A DNA stretch of 64,000 bases from contig CM060697.1 in assembly GCA_030686995.1 (NCBI GenBank), positions 39,047,459-39,111,458 on the forward strand, given 5' to 3'. The notes beneath the pieces are model-generated. The model was not told where the DNA came from. It made no database searches and saw nothing but the letters and a program-made list of their open reading frames with translations. This document shows positions 34,109 through 45,752 of this stretch, piece by piece. The translations under genes and the position numbers were made by a program. How positions within the stretch are numbered: position 1 is the first letter of the stretch; every line of letters starts with the position of its first letter. This DNA is from Artemisia argyi. Its lineage: Eukaryota; Streptophyta; Magnoliopsida; Asterales; Asteraceae.

Positions 34109-34752
34109 AAGAATAACAAAAAAAAAAATTAGTAGTCTACTCTCTCTCTTCTTTCTCCTACATCTCTCTAGAATATTTCAAACAAAGCCTCCGATCACTC
34201 AAATATATTCTGACGGTCGGTCTCGGCCGACCGTCCGGATCTCCTTTTTACTTTCCCCTCATTTAAATAAACATCCTTACCTCCAGATCTTCTCCGGCGG
34301 TCGGCTTTGGCCGGCCGTCTGGACTTCCCTTCCTAAATAATAGTTTTGCCCACAGATCTGTCATCTCCTATCTCCGATGCCGCTGTTGTCGCTGTTGCCA
34401 CTGATGTTTCTGCTCAGATCCGTTGGTCCGTCATCGACGGCTGCTGCTGCGTAGGGGTTCGACTTTAGATCTGTTAGGCTTTTATTCGGCTCCTTTAAGG
34501 ATGCCTAGTTTTATCTTCTATGTATGTATTATGTACTTAGTGTACTTTTGTCAAGCTACACTTTATATGGTTGTATCAGTCAAAGCTCACTCAGGTGATT
34601 CCCCCCACCTTTGAATGGTGTTGCTGTAGGCTGTCTCAACTATTTGGTGTATGTCTTGTTTGGCTTAACTCGTTATGTTTCGATGTAACTTGTTATGTTG
34701 TATCTTCCTCCATTTGTGAGGTTTGAAATGAAATGAAACCTTTGTTCAAAAA
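34109..34752 (+). mobile_element. Retroposed sequence with 16-bp duplication and A tail
   Basis: AAATTAATAACCGTTT is directly repeated at 34093-34108 and 34753-34768 and brackets 644 bp that end in TTTGTTCAAAAA. A long duplication plus an A-rich 3' end is the hallmark of non-LTR retroposition. The 5' half contains CT-rich sequence and two GC-rich palindromes (CGGTCGGTCTCGGCCGACCG and a weaker one at about 34297-34320). A retrocopied transcript or SINE-like element is possible. No ORF recognised. Confidence 0.78.
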
Positions 34753-34941
34753 AAATTAATAACCGTTTTTACCGATAACAAAATTTTGTTTGTTATTCGA
34801 GTTATACCGTTTATAATCACAATGTCATTGGTGATTACCGTTTACCCTAGAACGCGCTTACACACGAACCTGAATAGTCTAAGTATCGCGAATTATTAAA
34901 AATAATTAAAGTTTGTTATGTAACGTGTATATATATATATT

Positions 34942-35402
34942 ATATAAAAGTAATTACAACAAATAATCATTCCACTCAAAACCAAAAACAAGCACGGAGG
35001 TCATACACTAGCACCTCACAAATAGTGTTTAGATACTCACATCTCTCGGGTGTAATAAAGTATATATCACAATATGGAAAAGGAAAACATCTCTCACTAC
35101 CTGTCATAGCAAATAGATTACCATAGGCTTGGGAAAGGATCAAACGTCCACCACTTGGCGTAAGCACCTAGGATAAACTATCAAAGAGGTCTTTTAAAGG
35201 GTTATAGCGTTAGGTGTAGGGATATGGAAAACACGGTTTTGTTGAATAAATGCAATATTTACTGGTGGCGAGTTAATCATCTTGGTTAATTACATGTACA
35301 ATATGGCGTTGCTAAGCCAAGACTCGACTTAACTTAAGCTAATAAATCAAAAAAACAAAAACATAAAACAAACATAGAATGAAATGGGATGGTAGTCCAT
35401 AT

Positions 35403-35439
<37 letters not shown>

Positions 35440-37333
35440 ATACACTTTTACGATACCATCCAAAATAATACATCATAGAGAATGTACATTCCCCTTACAC
35501 TTGAATTTTTACATACTTTACAATAAACAACTCTAATGACTCGAATCAAGATAATCAAAACACTTGGAGTACTTTTTAAGATTAACGCACATATGGGGTA
35601 ATATATGATGTTCTTCCCCATTACTCCATAACACTAGTATTTTACCCATGAGTCCCAATCATCCCAAAACAATATGTACAAGATATGACTCGACTTAGCA
35701 ACCATGTAATCAATTAGATAATTAACTAAGGGTTTAAACATGTAATAATAATGCACTAAAGATGAGTGCATATACGGAATGCTAAGGCGATTTGGTTGCA
35801 CATTTGGGTGGGTTGTAACAAATTCTTCCTTTAAGTAAGATGCTTAAAGTTAGAAATAAAAAGATAGGCTCGGAGGGGTGTACTAGGGGTATCATGTACT
35901 AAAAATGAGTACAACGCAAAGGTGTAGGAAAAATTAATTGACTTTACTAGTCAAGTAATATGACTTAAATGGTCAAGTAATTATGATACGGGTTTAAACA
36001 CAAGGGTGATCCTAATGCCTCTTATCATGTAGCAAATCCTACTACACGAATGTAGTCTCACTAGCGGTCTCGGGATGCATCACTAACGCAAGTTCTAGAA
36101 TCTAAATGCTACCGGTACACTCATAAGCACTAATAATGAATGCTTTCCCTATCAAATCTAAAGGCGAACCTCACATATTTGGGTGGAAAATTTTTCTGAA
36201 TGGTACGGTTTTATGCTAGTCATACAACTCCTATCCATGAGACATTTGTTAAGGCTAAAGTTTCACTCCTAAATTTTGTAAAAAATTTTAAATTTGGCGC
36301 TAAAATTACACTAACAAGTATTTCTCTTAGTTTTATTACACACCTACCATCAAACAAACAAACTCAAGTGCAATTGTATCCTATAAGGTATCATCATTTA
36401 CCATCCCCTTACACTTAGGATGAACATTGTCCCCAATGTTCAATTAAAGGATGTAAAAGTAAAATAGGTAAAAGAATGAAAACAAATACTCCACTGATTC
36501 GTTCGATGTGGATAGTGTGTCAACAAGGTTAGATCTTCCTCCAAGAAAATGAACGTTGAAAGCTTCCCTCCAGAAATATAAATCATCTTCTTGTCATATA
36601 TAACTTGTTAAACCTGAGAAAATAATCAAAGCAAACCTCGCGTAAAATCGGCGGCAATCTATATATACTAACAAATCCTAGAAAAAATAGCCTATATATC
36701 ATAATGTTGCTTTCTAGGAATTAAAGGGATATAATGCTTGTGGAATGAATGTTTGCGGATTTCCTGGAGTTTATAAAACTAAAGAATCAACAAAAACTTT
36801 AAGACTCTGGTTTAAACAAAACTCGCAAAATTTTTCAGAATTTTGGTGCCTGACGCCGTCAGGTTGTAACTCCTGACACCGTCATAATGTTCCTGGAAAA
36901 ATCTTATGTTAAGTTTCCAAAAAATTTCTGGAAAAACTTATGCCTTAGTTCCTAGAAAATCCTGCAAAACATCATTATGACTCGATACAAGCATTTGACT
37001 CTAACAATTACTAATATACATTCTCATTTAATATTGTGGCGAATCATGATCATTTTTGTTCTTATAAACAAATTTGGGTTTCCCCTTACACTTAGCTTTT
37101 GCAAAATACCTTTATATGTAATTAAGACGAAGTTAAAGACAAAATAAAGCATTTTCACAATTTAGTTTGAAACATGATCTACCAACAATAAAAATAAAAC
37201 ATGCATACGGAAACAAATAAAATCAAACAAATAAAAATCAAACAAATAAAAACACACAAAAGCATGGGTTGCCTCCCAAGAAGCGCTTTTCTTTATTAAC
37301 GAGTCTTGTAGCTAGACTCAAGGTTATGGGCAA
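34942..37333 (-). other. 3' non-coding region of the gag-pro element
   Basis: Inverted, it follows the Athila 3' region step by step: AAGTGTAAGGGG copies at 37082-37093, 36405-36416 and 35491-35502 (as CCCCTTACACTT on plus), a TGACGCCGTCA near 36852, a homopolymer run (35403-35437) and the block around 35000-35200 that matches 15900-16140. Confidence 0.8.
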
Positions 37334-39602
37334 TTACGTGACCTCGGCATTGGTCTCATTCTCTAGGTCATCTTCAATCTTAGATTTGTATTCCGGACCT
37401 AGTTGCAAACATTCCTTGTAGAAACCGAGTATTCTACTCATGACATAATCTACTCCTCTACGTCTATCCTCATCATTCCTATAGTATACCGCTTGCTTGT
37501 GTTCCTTTTCAAGGTTTGATAGAAGACGGAATTGTTCAATCTTATAGGGCATTTGGTAAGCAATTTCATCGTTCTCATCCTTGAATCTAACTATCCCTAG
37601 GGGCGGGTTATAATTCATCTTAGAGGCTTCGACAAACAGTTTTCCGAATACTACGTGACTTAGGCAACCATCAATTACCGGACGAATATCCTCTACAATC
37701 ACAAAGTCGGTAACATAAGTGCGGTTTCCTACAAAGACATGTAATCCTTTCACTCTTCCTACAAAGTTGCTCATCCAATTCGTGTTAGGCATCGTCCTAT
37801 ATTTAAGTTGCTTCTTCATTACCCAATTATAATAGGTCCTAGTCATAATGTTTATAGGAGACCTAAGATCGATGTAAGCTTTCCACACATGCATATGCCC
37901 AATGTTGCATGGTATGTTGATGTTAGGGGGATCACCCGCTTTGATAAGTGGTGAACCAAGGACGTATGGTGTCTTGGGGTCATCGAATAGATCCTTATGA
38001 TATTCCCGTTCTTCCTTGGTGGGTAACTTATCAAAGTATTCCTCTACGTTTTCTACTTCCTCTAACTTTTCTTCCTTAATATCCTCAATTTCCATAATCT
38101 CATCCTTAGTCTCGGTTTCTATTCCAACTTCATCCTTGTCACTTTCTTCTATATTCTTATCTATTGGCTTAATGATGACAAGATTGACAAAGTGGACGTG
38201 TTTGGATGATGAGGGTCCTTAATTTGGATTCCGCTACTAGTTTCCCTAGTGTCCTTCCTAGGTGTGGTTAGCAATTGGTTGTTGAGGGCTTTCAACAAGT
38301 TGTCAATTTTATTGGTCATCTCCGTTTGTTGTTGATTGAATTCGGTTTCAAACTTAGCTATGCGAGCTTCTTGAGATGCCATAAATTTGGACATCAATCC
38401 TTCAAGATTACTGGTACTACCATAGTTATTGGAAGGATTGTTGTTGAAAATACGGTTAGAGGGTGGACCGTTTGGTTGGTGACGATTAGGTGGATTGGAA
38501 GAATTGTTTTGGGGCATGTTTTGGTTTTGTTTCCACCTAAGGTTCGGGTGATTTTTCCAAGAAGGATTGTAGGAATCACCGTAAGGGTTTGGCTCGGGTT
38601 TTAAAGTGTACCACTTGTCTCCCGCTTCGTCGGTACGTGAGGATGCGTAATCAGCAAAAGCTGGTCCGGGGAGTTCCACGCAATCACGAGTGTCATGGGA
38701 CCACTACATAATTCGCATGAAGAAGTGATTTTGTTCACTTGGCTTGAAGGCCTAGGAGCTTCGTAGGATTTCATGAGAAACTTGACTTGGTCCTCAAGTT
38801 CCATGATCCTATGGTCGGGAGTGCTAGAATTGTTCGAAGGCAAAGATATTGCCTTGACCGTTTTGGTCAAATCACGGGGATCATTACAACTTTTGTTTTC
38901 ATAGAGAGCAAGATCTTCTATGAGATCCCATGATTCTTCCGCACTTAGATCACGTAGCTTTCCACCGGCCGATTGGTCAATGGTTCGCCTTGTGGAGAGA
39001 TCGATATGGTCATAGAAGATTTGGACTTGGAGCCAAAGATCTATGCCATGATGAGGGACTTTTTGGAGTAAGTCCTTGAAACGAGTCCATGCTTCATATA
39101 GAGTTTCACCTTGACGTTGTTGGAACATCAAGATATCATTTCTAAGCTTGGTAGTTCTCCCCGATGGGAAAAATTGAGCAAGGAAACGAGAAGTGAGATC
39201 ATCCCAAGAGGTGATGGATTCTGCGCGTAAACGTTCAAGCCATTGACTAGCTTGTTCACGTAGAGAGAATTGGAATAGACGTAATCGGGTTGACTCTCTA
39301 GTTGCAACATCAAGGTCTATGGAATCTACGATTTTTAGGAAATCCTTGAGATGTTTATTAGGATCTTCGGAACGAAGTCTATGGAACGCACATCCGCTTT
39401 GCACCATCGGGATGGTGTCAGATCGCAAAGGGGACACATTGGCTCCTTGAGTGAGCTCAATGGTGTTTCGATAGCCTTGATGGCTAGGACGGGAATACTC
39501 TCCTAAAGTTCGGGGTCTAGGAGGTTGGTTTGCTAGTGGTGGGTTTTGTGGGTTGTTTTGTTGTGGTGGGTTGATGGGATCAAAGATATTACCACCTTCC
39601 AT
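37334..39602 (-). pseudogene. Gag-protease gene of the non-autonomous Athila relative, frameshifted
   Basis: Starts with ATG at 39602. The retrotransposon gag domain (HLKDFLKIVDSIDLD to EESWDLIEDLALYE) is clearly homologous to that of the Athila element but far more diverged than the LTRs. The zinc knuckle begins CELCSGP; a one-base loss at about 38697 shifts the frame there. Gag resumes in the next frame to 38161 with a Asn/Pro-rich stretch (38400-38600) and a coiled coil (EARIAKFETEFNQQQTEMTN). A second shift near 38190 leads into the last part (ATG at 38095, stop at 37334), an acidic linker and a protease-like domain with AYIDLRSPINIM and VVFGKLFVEA. The usual Asp-Leu/Thr-Gly-Ala/Ser triad reads Asp-Leu-Arg-Ser, so activity is doubtful. 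No pol follows. Confidence 0.82.
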
Positions 39603-39748
39603 GATGTCGGATGGTAATGGTTACGAACAAGGAAACGAAGAAATGAGATAGACTAAAGAAAACCTAAAAATTAAAATAAAAATCTTACTAGAATGGAATC
39701 AAGCAAGTACACCTAATAAAAAGAAATTCTAACCTAGACAATAACTAT

Positions 39749-39768
39749 TCCCCGGGCTGCGGTGCAAA
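39749..39768 (-). promoter_or_regulatory. Degenerate primer binding site of the gag-pro element
   Basis: On the minus strand TTTGCACCGCAGCCCGGGGA stands where the Athila element has TTTGGCGCCGCTGCCGGGGA. The leading TGG is lost, so priming by tRNA-Asp would be impaired. Confidence 0.6.
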
Positions 39769-39772
39769 AACT

Positions 39773-41210
39773 TGATACGTGGGAATTGCGCCCTTGCACC
39801 AGGTTTTACCTCTCAAGGGATCTTGAGAAGCTTCCAACCCCCACCAGGCAGTGTACCTAATCATTGTAGTATAGTATAGTGACAAGTACCGGGGGATTGA
39901 TCGTTCAACTCAGGAATAGTGTCGCTAGGATTAGAAAGCCTAATAAACTAGGTCTAGAGATGAGGGATGATTCTTTTGTATTTTTATATTTTATGAAAGC
40001 AAGTAAAATCTCGGGTTTGAATGAGTGGGAAGAATTAGTTGCTAGCCAACTAACCCAATTAACTAAAAATGAAATCAAAATAAAATAAAAGAAATGAAAA
40101 TTAAACTAATATGCTAATGTGGTGGAAACAATAATGAGAAAAGTTGTGTTTACTTAGATTTCATTACTCCCTAGATATCTTTTATCGGTTGATTAGCTTG
40201 TTACAATTGCATGGATGACGGGTTATATTCCTTAATACTAGCCGTAGGGCCGTGTATAATATTCCCTAACTCTATAAGATCCTACTTCACTCCTATGTCG
40301 AGCCGATTAAAAGCTCCTAACATGGGATCATTGGAATTCACTTATGCATTAAATACAACCAAAAATCGTAGTACACCTCCGATCATGTTTCTTAAGACGT
40401 TCAAGCAAGTTACCAATGGAAGTCTGCCAGTTTTCTTAAGCCTAACATCGAATACAATCATCCGTAACAATTATAGACAAACAATCAACCCATAATTAAC
40501 ATCTAGGTTTCACTACATCTAAGCAAACACAATAAAAGCCTAGCCTAACATGTTAAAAGAAAGATAAACATAAGATAGAATCAAACAATACATAGACATA
40601 TTGAATGATTATTGGAGAACTTATCTTTATTAAAACATGGAAGAAAGAAGGGTTTGAAACTCCTTCAATATACAGGAAATTCGACCTAGGGTTTGTGCAC
40701 AACTTGTTCCATAATTTACAATGAAAAATTGGAAAAATATATATAGACTAAGCATCCTGACGGCGTCATGTATTAGCCTCTGACGCCGTCAACTCGCCGC
40801 CAAGTTGAAATTCGTATTGCCTAGATCTGCTTCTAACGCCGTCATCTAGAAATAAGCTCTGGGCCGTCACTAGTATTTGGACCCTGACGGCCATGGTGAC
40901 GCCGTCAGGCCATTAACAAAGAAAATGTTCTGGGCCGTCACGTTATAAATTCCACATCTACCTCTTTTGTCACTCTTGACGCCGTCACTAGTAAACCCTT
41001 GACGTCGTCAGGTACTGTTCCCAGCAAGGAATTTGAGACTTTGCCGTTTTCTTCACTTTTATGCTCCAAAAACGTCCAAAATGCTTCCTTTTCCAGATTT
41101 CTCTCCAAAAGTACCTAAAATGACAAAAGGAACGATTTAGGGCAATAATTGATCAAATAATCACGAATTCGGGCTTAAATGACCCCTTAAAAGCGGTACA
41201 CTTTTTGCCT

Positions 41211-41215
<5 letters not shown>
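39773..41215 (-). repeat. 5' LTR of the gag-pro element
   Basis: 1443 bp, clearly the same family as the Athila LTR (TGATGAGGC start, GGACGTTTTTGGAGCATAAA, AAGTACCGGGGGATTGATCG inverted). It keeps a palindrome array (40758-41010) and a TATA box (40737-40746 on plus), 11 bases apart. Confidence 0.88.
40758..41010 (-). promoter_or_regulatory. TGACG-N-CGTCA palindrome array, gag-pro element LTR
   Basis: Copies start at 40758, 40781, 40834 (TAACGCCGTCA), 40897, 40977 and 41000, with GGCCGTCAC half-sites between. The copy nearest the TATA box (CTATATATAT on minus, ending at 40746 on plus) is separated from it by 11 bases. Confidence 0.75.
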
Positions 41216-41294
<79 letters not shown>

Positions 41295-41333
41295 CAAAAC
41301 TTAAAGGGTTTACATAAAATATAAATTTTATGA

Positions 41334-41409
<76 letters not shown>

Positions 41410-41420
41410 TTTAAGTTTTG

Positions 41421-41486
<66 letters not shown>
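41216..41486. repeat. Three (TA)n tracts around a perfect 22-bp inverted repeat
   Basis: ATTACAAAACTTAAAGGGTT(TA) at 41291-41312 is perfectly inverted at 41403-41424. (TA)n tracts lie outside both arms and between them. The whole unit can fold into one long hairpin or cruciform. The open frame across it is only a Tyr-Ile repeat. Confidence 0.9.
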
Positions 41487-41491
<5 letters not shown>

Positions 41492-41707
41492 TTTTATATA
41501 AATTCGACTCGATCAAGCACTTTTCGTAAACTATACTAAATATATAGTTTATATATATATAACGTAATAACGATAATAATAAATATATAACTTTTAACAA
41601 TTAACACATTCTCTCAAACCGATTCACTTTTCAACACCTATCAACCTTCGAGTTAATCACACCGACCTTCGTAACACTTCAACGTATATCGTCACACTTT
41701 GTCGTTC

Positions 41708-41710
<3 letters not shown>

Positions 41711-41766
<56 letters not shown>
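41711..41766. repeat. (TA)n(CA)n microsatellite
   Basis: About 20 TA units followed by CACACACACACA. Confidence 0.9.
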
Positions 41767-42088
41767 AACGATTAACCAAAGCTTAAAACCCGAATTGGTT
41801 TTACCAACCACCAACCTCGTTCATTTTCAACGATCTCAGTACTTCGTTCATTTTCACGAGTTATATTCTGAAATATAACTTTATTCTTGGACTTCAGGCA
41901 TTTAAATACGCATGTTTAAATGCTACAAGTCAACTAAACAAAACGATACACAATAATAAACAACATTCGCGATAAATCGAACTTAGACTATCAAACACTG
42001 AAACTTTCCGTATTTTATTTAGGTTGTGTGTTGAAGCCGTTTCCACATATCATCTGAATTACGATACTACCACTACCGAGCAACCAAG

Positions 42089-42575
42089 GTGAGTTCATAG
42101 CACACTCTAAAAACTTTTAAACTCTTTTGTGGGGAGGTACATGCTACAAATCTGAACACAAGCTTTTTAGTATGCTATGTCTGATGTTATTATTGCTTAA
42201 GTAGCTATTGCCAAAAGCCCCTTGGTCATGAACCTTAATCACTTACGAGTGAACGTAAATATTTGTGAATAGATCTATTTGGGATTGACAATCCCCGTTT
42301 AGTTTAGCTAGGATGAGCGACTAAGCGCACTTTATTTAAACAAGCTCATAGGTTACTGGCAAAGACCTATCCTGAGGGCACCCTATATATTATTTTACAT
42401 CATACATGATGCCTGTCAAATCGTTGCGTGTCATGTGCTTAATGCAATAACAAACTTGATTTTAAACCTGTTAATTGTTTATCGATGCAATTAACACCTT
42501 TACTTGTGTTCAACCTTTAAATTTAAACCTATAGACATCACTCAACTTTTTTTGACTTTTAGCATGTTATCTTAG
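42089..42575 (+). other. Intron-like cassette in the X LTR
   Basis: Donor CCAAG|GTGAGTTC, acceptor TTGACTTTTAGCATGTTATC then TTAG|GT. The same donor and acceptor contexts occur in the Y (53125-53687) and Z (58858-59888) LTRs. A hairpin (42281-42295, GGGATTGACAATCCC) lies inside. Splicing is inferred, not shown. Confidence 0.55.
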
Positions 42576-42791
42576 GTAACTAAGGCGTGGAAATTCAAGG
42601 CACGGAGAAGAGCATCAACCCGGGCACGGGTTTTAAATAAACGTTTTCTTTATCATTCGCTTTAATAAAACATATCTATGAAGATATGACTAGTTTTCCA
42701 AAACAATTTATGTACTCAGAATATTTTAATTAATGATAAAATATGTTTTGAAAACGTTTCCTATGATTATGACAAAGATCCACTACGTAAT

Positions 42792-44237
42792 TGATACGTG
42801 GGAATCGCACCCGGCTTTACCTCTCGAGGAATCTCGAGAAGCTTACAACCCCCACCAGGCATTGTACCTGATCGTTGTAGTATAGTATAGTGACAAGTAC
42901 CGGGCGATTGATCGTTCAACTCAGGAATAGTGTCGCTAGGATTAGAAAGTCTCCTAAACTAAGTCTAAAGGTGAAGGATAATTCTTTTTGTATTTTTATG
43001 TTTTATAAAAGCAATTAAAATCTGGGTTTTTGGAAGAGTGGGCGGAATTAGTTGCTAGCCAACTAACCCAATGAATTACTAATGCAATCTAAATTAAATA
43101 ACATAAATGAAAATGAAACTAATTAAACTAGTGGTGTAAACAATGATGGGGAAAGTTGTGTTTACTTAGGTTTCAATACTCCCTAGATATCTTTTACAGG
43201 TTGATAGCTTGTTAAAATTGCATGGATGACGGGTCATATTCCTTAATACTAGTCGTAGGGCCGTGTACAATATTCCCTAACTCTATAGGATCCTACTTCA
43301 CTCCTATGTCGAGCCATTAGAAGCTTCTAATATGGGATCATTAGAATTCTCCTACGCATTAAATACAACCAAAAATCATAGTACACCTCTGATCATGTTT
43401 CTTAAGATGTTCAAGCAAGTTACCAATGGAAGTCTGCCAGTTTTCTTAAGCCTAACATCGAATACAATCATCCGTAACAACTATAAACAAACAATCAACC
43501 CATAATTAACATCTAGGTTTCACTACATCTAAGCAAACACAAAAGAGATCTAGCCAAGCATGTTAAATTGAAGACAAGTGTAAGATACATTCAAGCAACA
43601 CATAGACATATTGATTGAATTAAAAGAGTACTTATCTCAAATAGAACATGAAAGTTTCAAAGGGTTAAAACCCTTGAAAAAACTGTGAAAATCAGCCTAG
43701 GGTTTTTCCCTCAAAGTTGCACCCTAAAAGTTACACACTAATGAATAAAATTTGGAAAACTATATATAGATTTTACAGGATGACGGAGTCAAGAAGGAAA
43801 TTGTGACGCCGTCAACTCGCCGCCCATAATGAAATCGGATTGCCTAGATCCACTTTTGACGCCGTCATGTGTAAAATTGTTCTGGGCCGTCACTAATATT
43901 TGGACCATGACGGCCTTGGGTGACACCGTCATCTCCAATGCACAAAACTCTCTGGATCGTCACGTGTATAGTCCACATCCACCTCTTGTATTACTCTTGA
44001 CGCCGTCATTAAGGAGCAAGTGAAGCCGTCAGGTACTGTTCCCAACAAGGAAAATTAAGACTTTGCCGTTTTCATCACTTTTATGCTCCAAAAACGTCCA
44101 AAATGCTTCCTTTTCCAGATTTCTCTCCAAAAGTACCTAAAATGACAAAAGGAACGATTTAGGGCAATATTTGATCAAATAATCTCGAATCCGGGCTTAA
44201 ATGACCCCCTAAAAATGGTTCATTTTTCGCCTCATCA
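42792..44237 (-). repeat. Solo LTR of the Athila family
   Basis: 1446 bp starting TGATACGTGGG and ending CTCATCA on plus (so minus orientation), flanked by the perfect duplication GTAAT (42787-42791, 44238-44242) with no internal region. It is the expected product of LTR-LTR recombination. It keeps a degraded palindrome array (43781-44031) with 11 bases to a TATA box (43760-43769). Confidence 0.93.
43781..44031 (-). promoter_or_regulatory. Palindrome array in the solo LTR
   Basis: TGACGGAGTCA at 43781, intact TGACGCCGTCA at about 43803, 43857 and 43998, TGACACCGTCA at about 43921 and TGAAGCCGTCA at 44021. It is more mutated than the array of the young element. Confidence 0.7.
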
Positions 44238-44294
44238 GTAATACCCCGTTAAGTCTTTCGATGTCATTAACCGACATTAGGGGGTGTTACAGAT

Positions 44295-44307
44295 TGGCAT
44301 CAGAGCC
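44295..44307 (+). promoter_or_regulatory. Element X primer binding site, tRNA-Met type
   Basis: TGGCATCAGAGCC lies three bases after the LTR end. The usual initiator-Met form is TGGTATCAGAGC, so there is one difference. Confidence 0.8.
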
Positions 44308-44521
44308 ATGGTTATCATGAACCAGATGTATTTTAAACACTAGACTATAACTACCTTTTTCAAAACGGACCATTTTAAAAAATATAAATATCTTATGCCC
44401 TCCGTGCCTACTCATTCCCAACATTTTAAGAATGTTGCCTATTATATGAGTTTAGCAAGGCTAACATGTTTATATTTATGATTATAACTTACATTTACTA
44501 TTCGGGATTGTTACAGTACTA

Positions 44522-45590
44522 TGTCTCCAGCTCCACACCCCATCGCAATATCGTCTCAGAAAGTAAAGACCCTACGTCTCCTACATCAGAATTTGCTCCA
44601 GTAGTGATGCCTATGTCACCTGCTACTGATCGATACATGCAGAGTCAACAGTGGTTACCTGCATCCGACTCAGAGAATTCTCCTCCCGCATCTCTAGCAC
44701 CCTACCTTCACCACTTTTTTTGTCGATACGAGGGAGGTCCTGTCCGCAAGAACACTGCCCGAAAGAGGGTACGTGCACCAGCAGCTCCTGCTATACCACC
44801 CCCAGCTCCTGAGCGTACCAGGACACCATCACTTGCACCACCATCTTCAGTTCCATCACCTACTATCTTCTATCGACAGACCACTATTGTGTCATTACCA
44901 TCTTATACCCCGCCTACATCACCAGCCACTCACAGCGACCCTTTGCCATCCCACAACAGGGCATGTCACTTGATCTCTTCTTCCTCAGACCCCTACGTCC
45001 AGGTTGCAGTAGAGGCCACAACTCGTCATAGGACCCACAGGAGGGTCGACACTCATCGATGGTCTTTCATACTACCAATCATCCGTCGTCGGAGATTCCA
45101 GGAGGGAGCCCCTAGTACCGCTGAGCTAAGAGAGAGCTTATCTGCCGCCGCCTCGAAGAGTCTTCCTGTCACCGGAGAACCCCTTCACCACACCGTACCC
45201 TTACTAGCAGCCAGACTAGCCTGACATGAGGATCGACTCGACTACATCATTGCCATTCTGAATGACTTGCCACTAGAGCAGGTCGAGATTCTTGGGGACG
45301 AGGTAGAGAACCTTGTTATTGGCCAGCTAGCTATGGAGGTAGCTTTCGACCATATGGGTACTCAGCTTGAGGAGGTTAGTGAGACTATGACTGTGTTGCG
45401 CGATAATGTTTCTTCAATGCAGACAGCGATTGAGGCACTAGACTCTGTGGTCGACCAGCCCAGCTCTCAGGTCCTGATTTATCGACTCATGATTGAGGAT
45501 TCCCGAGCCAGAGATAGAGCTCGAGATCAGACAGTATAGATCTTGATGGATATAGTTATGAGCCTTCAGCGCCATCTGGATGGTGTACCA
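44522..45590 (+). pseudogene. Element X gag leader ORF, frameshifted
   Basis: ATG at 44522 (ATGTCTCCAGCTCC) starts 231 bases after the LTR, but its frame closes soon. The main open frame (stop 45222-45224) carries the acidic/Pro/Ser-rich leader with DPTSPTSEFAPVVMP, PPAPERTRTPSLAPPSSVPS and an Arg-rich segment. A stop after AARLA is followed by a further open frame (45267-45539) with a coiled coil (LEEVSETMTVLRDNVSSMQT) and a charged end (DSRARDRARDQ). This Pro-rich leader plus coiled coil, upstream of a separate gag core, is what I recall from Asteraceae Ty3 elements. The gag core follows at 54221, beyond element Y. Confidence 0.6.
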
Positions 45591-45752
45591 TGAGGACCAT
45601 AGATCAGAGATGTATTAGTATAGCTAAGAATTCTCTTAGACTACCAATGTTGTATTAATAAGGAATCTTGTATCCATATGTTGTATTAAACTATCGAACA
45701 AGTTATTAATATTCTATTGTGTGTATGTACTATATTAATATTGATTTATGTT

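Larger units (their letters stand above)
34942..41215 (-). mobile_element. Athila-family gag-protease-only element (TR-GAG-like), 3' LTR lost
   Basis: Minus-strand element with a 1443-bp 5' LTR (39773-41215), a degenerate primer site, gag, protease and about 2.4 kb of 3' non-coding sequence collinear with that of the Athila element at 13.8-16.1 kb. RT, RNase H and integrase are absent: the protease frame ends at 37334 and the conserved post-pol block follows at once. Homology stops at 34942 inside TTTTATATAA, before the polypurine tract, so the 3' LTR is missing. It is inserted in a (TA)n stretch of the X LTR. Short autonomous-family derivatives with gag only are known as TR-GAG elements. Confidence 0.85.
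34025..44291 (+). repeat. Element X 5' LTR with three nested insertions
   Basis: Without the insertions it is about 1.9 kb. Its parts can be joined at the insertion duplications. The right part carries the AAG|GTGAGT donor, the hairpin and the acceptor also found in Y and Z, and ends with TAATACCCCGTTAAG..GGGGGTGTTACA. Confidence 0.75.

Noticed and set aside
41328..41600. Open frame of alternating Tyr and Ile
   Set aside because: Translation of (TA)n microsatellites.
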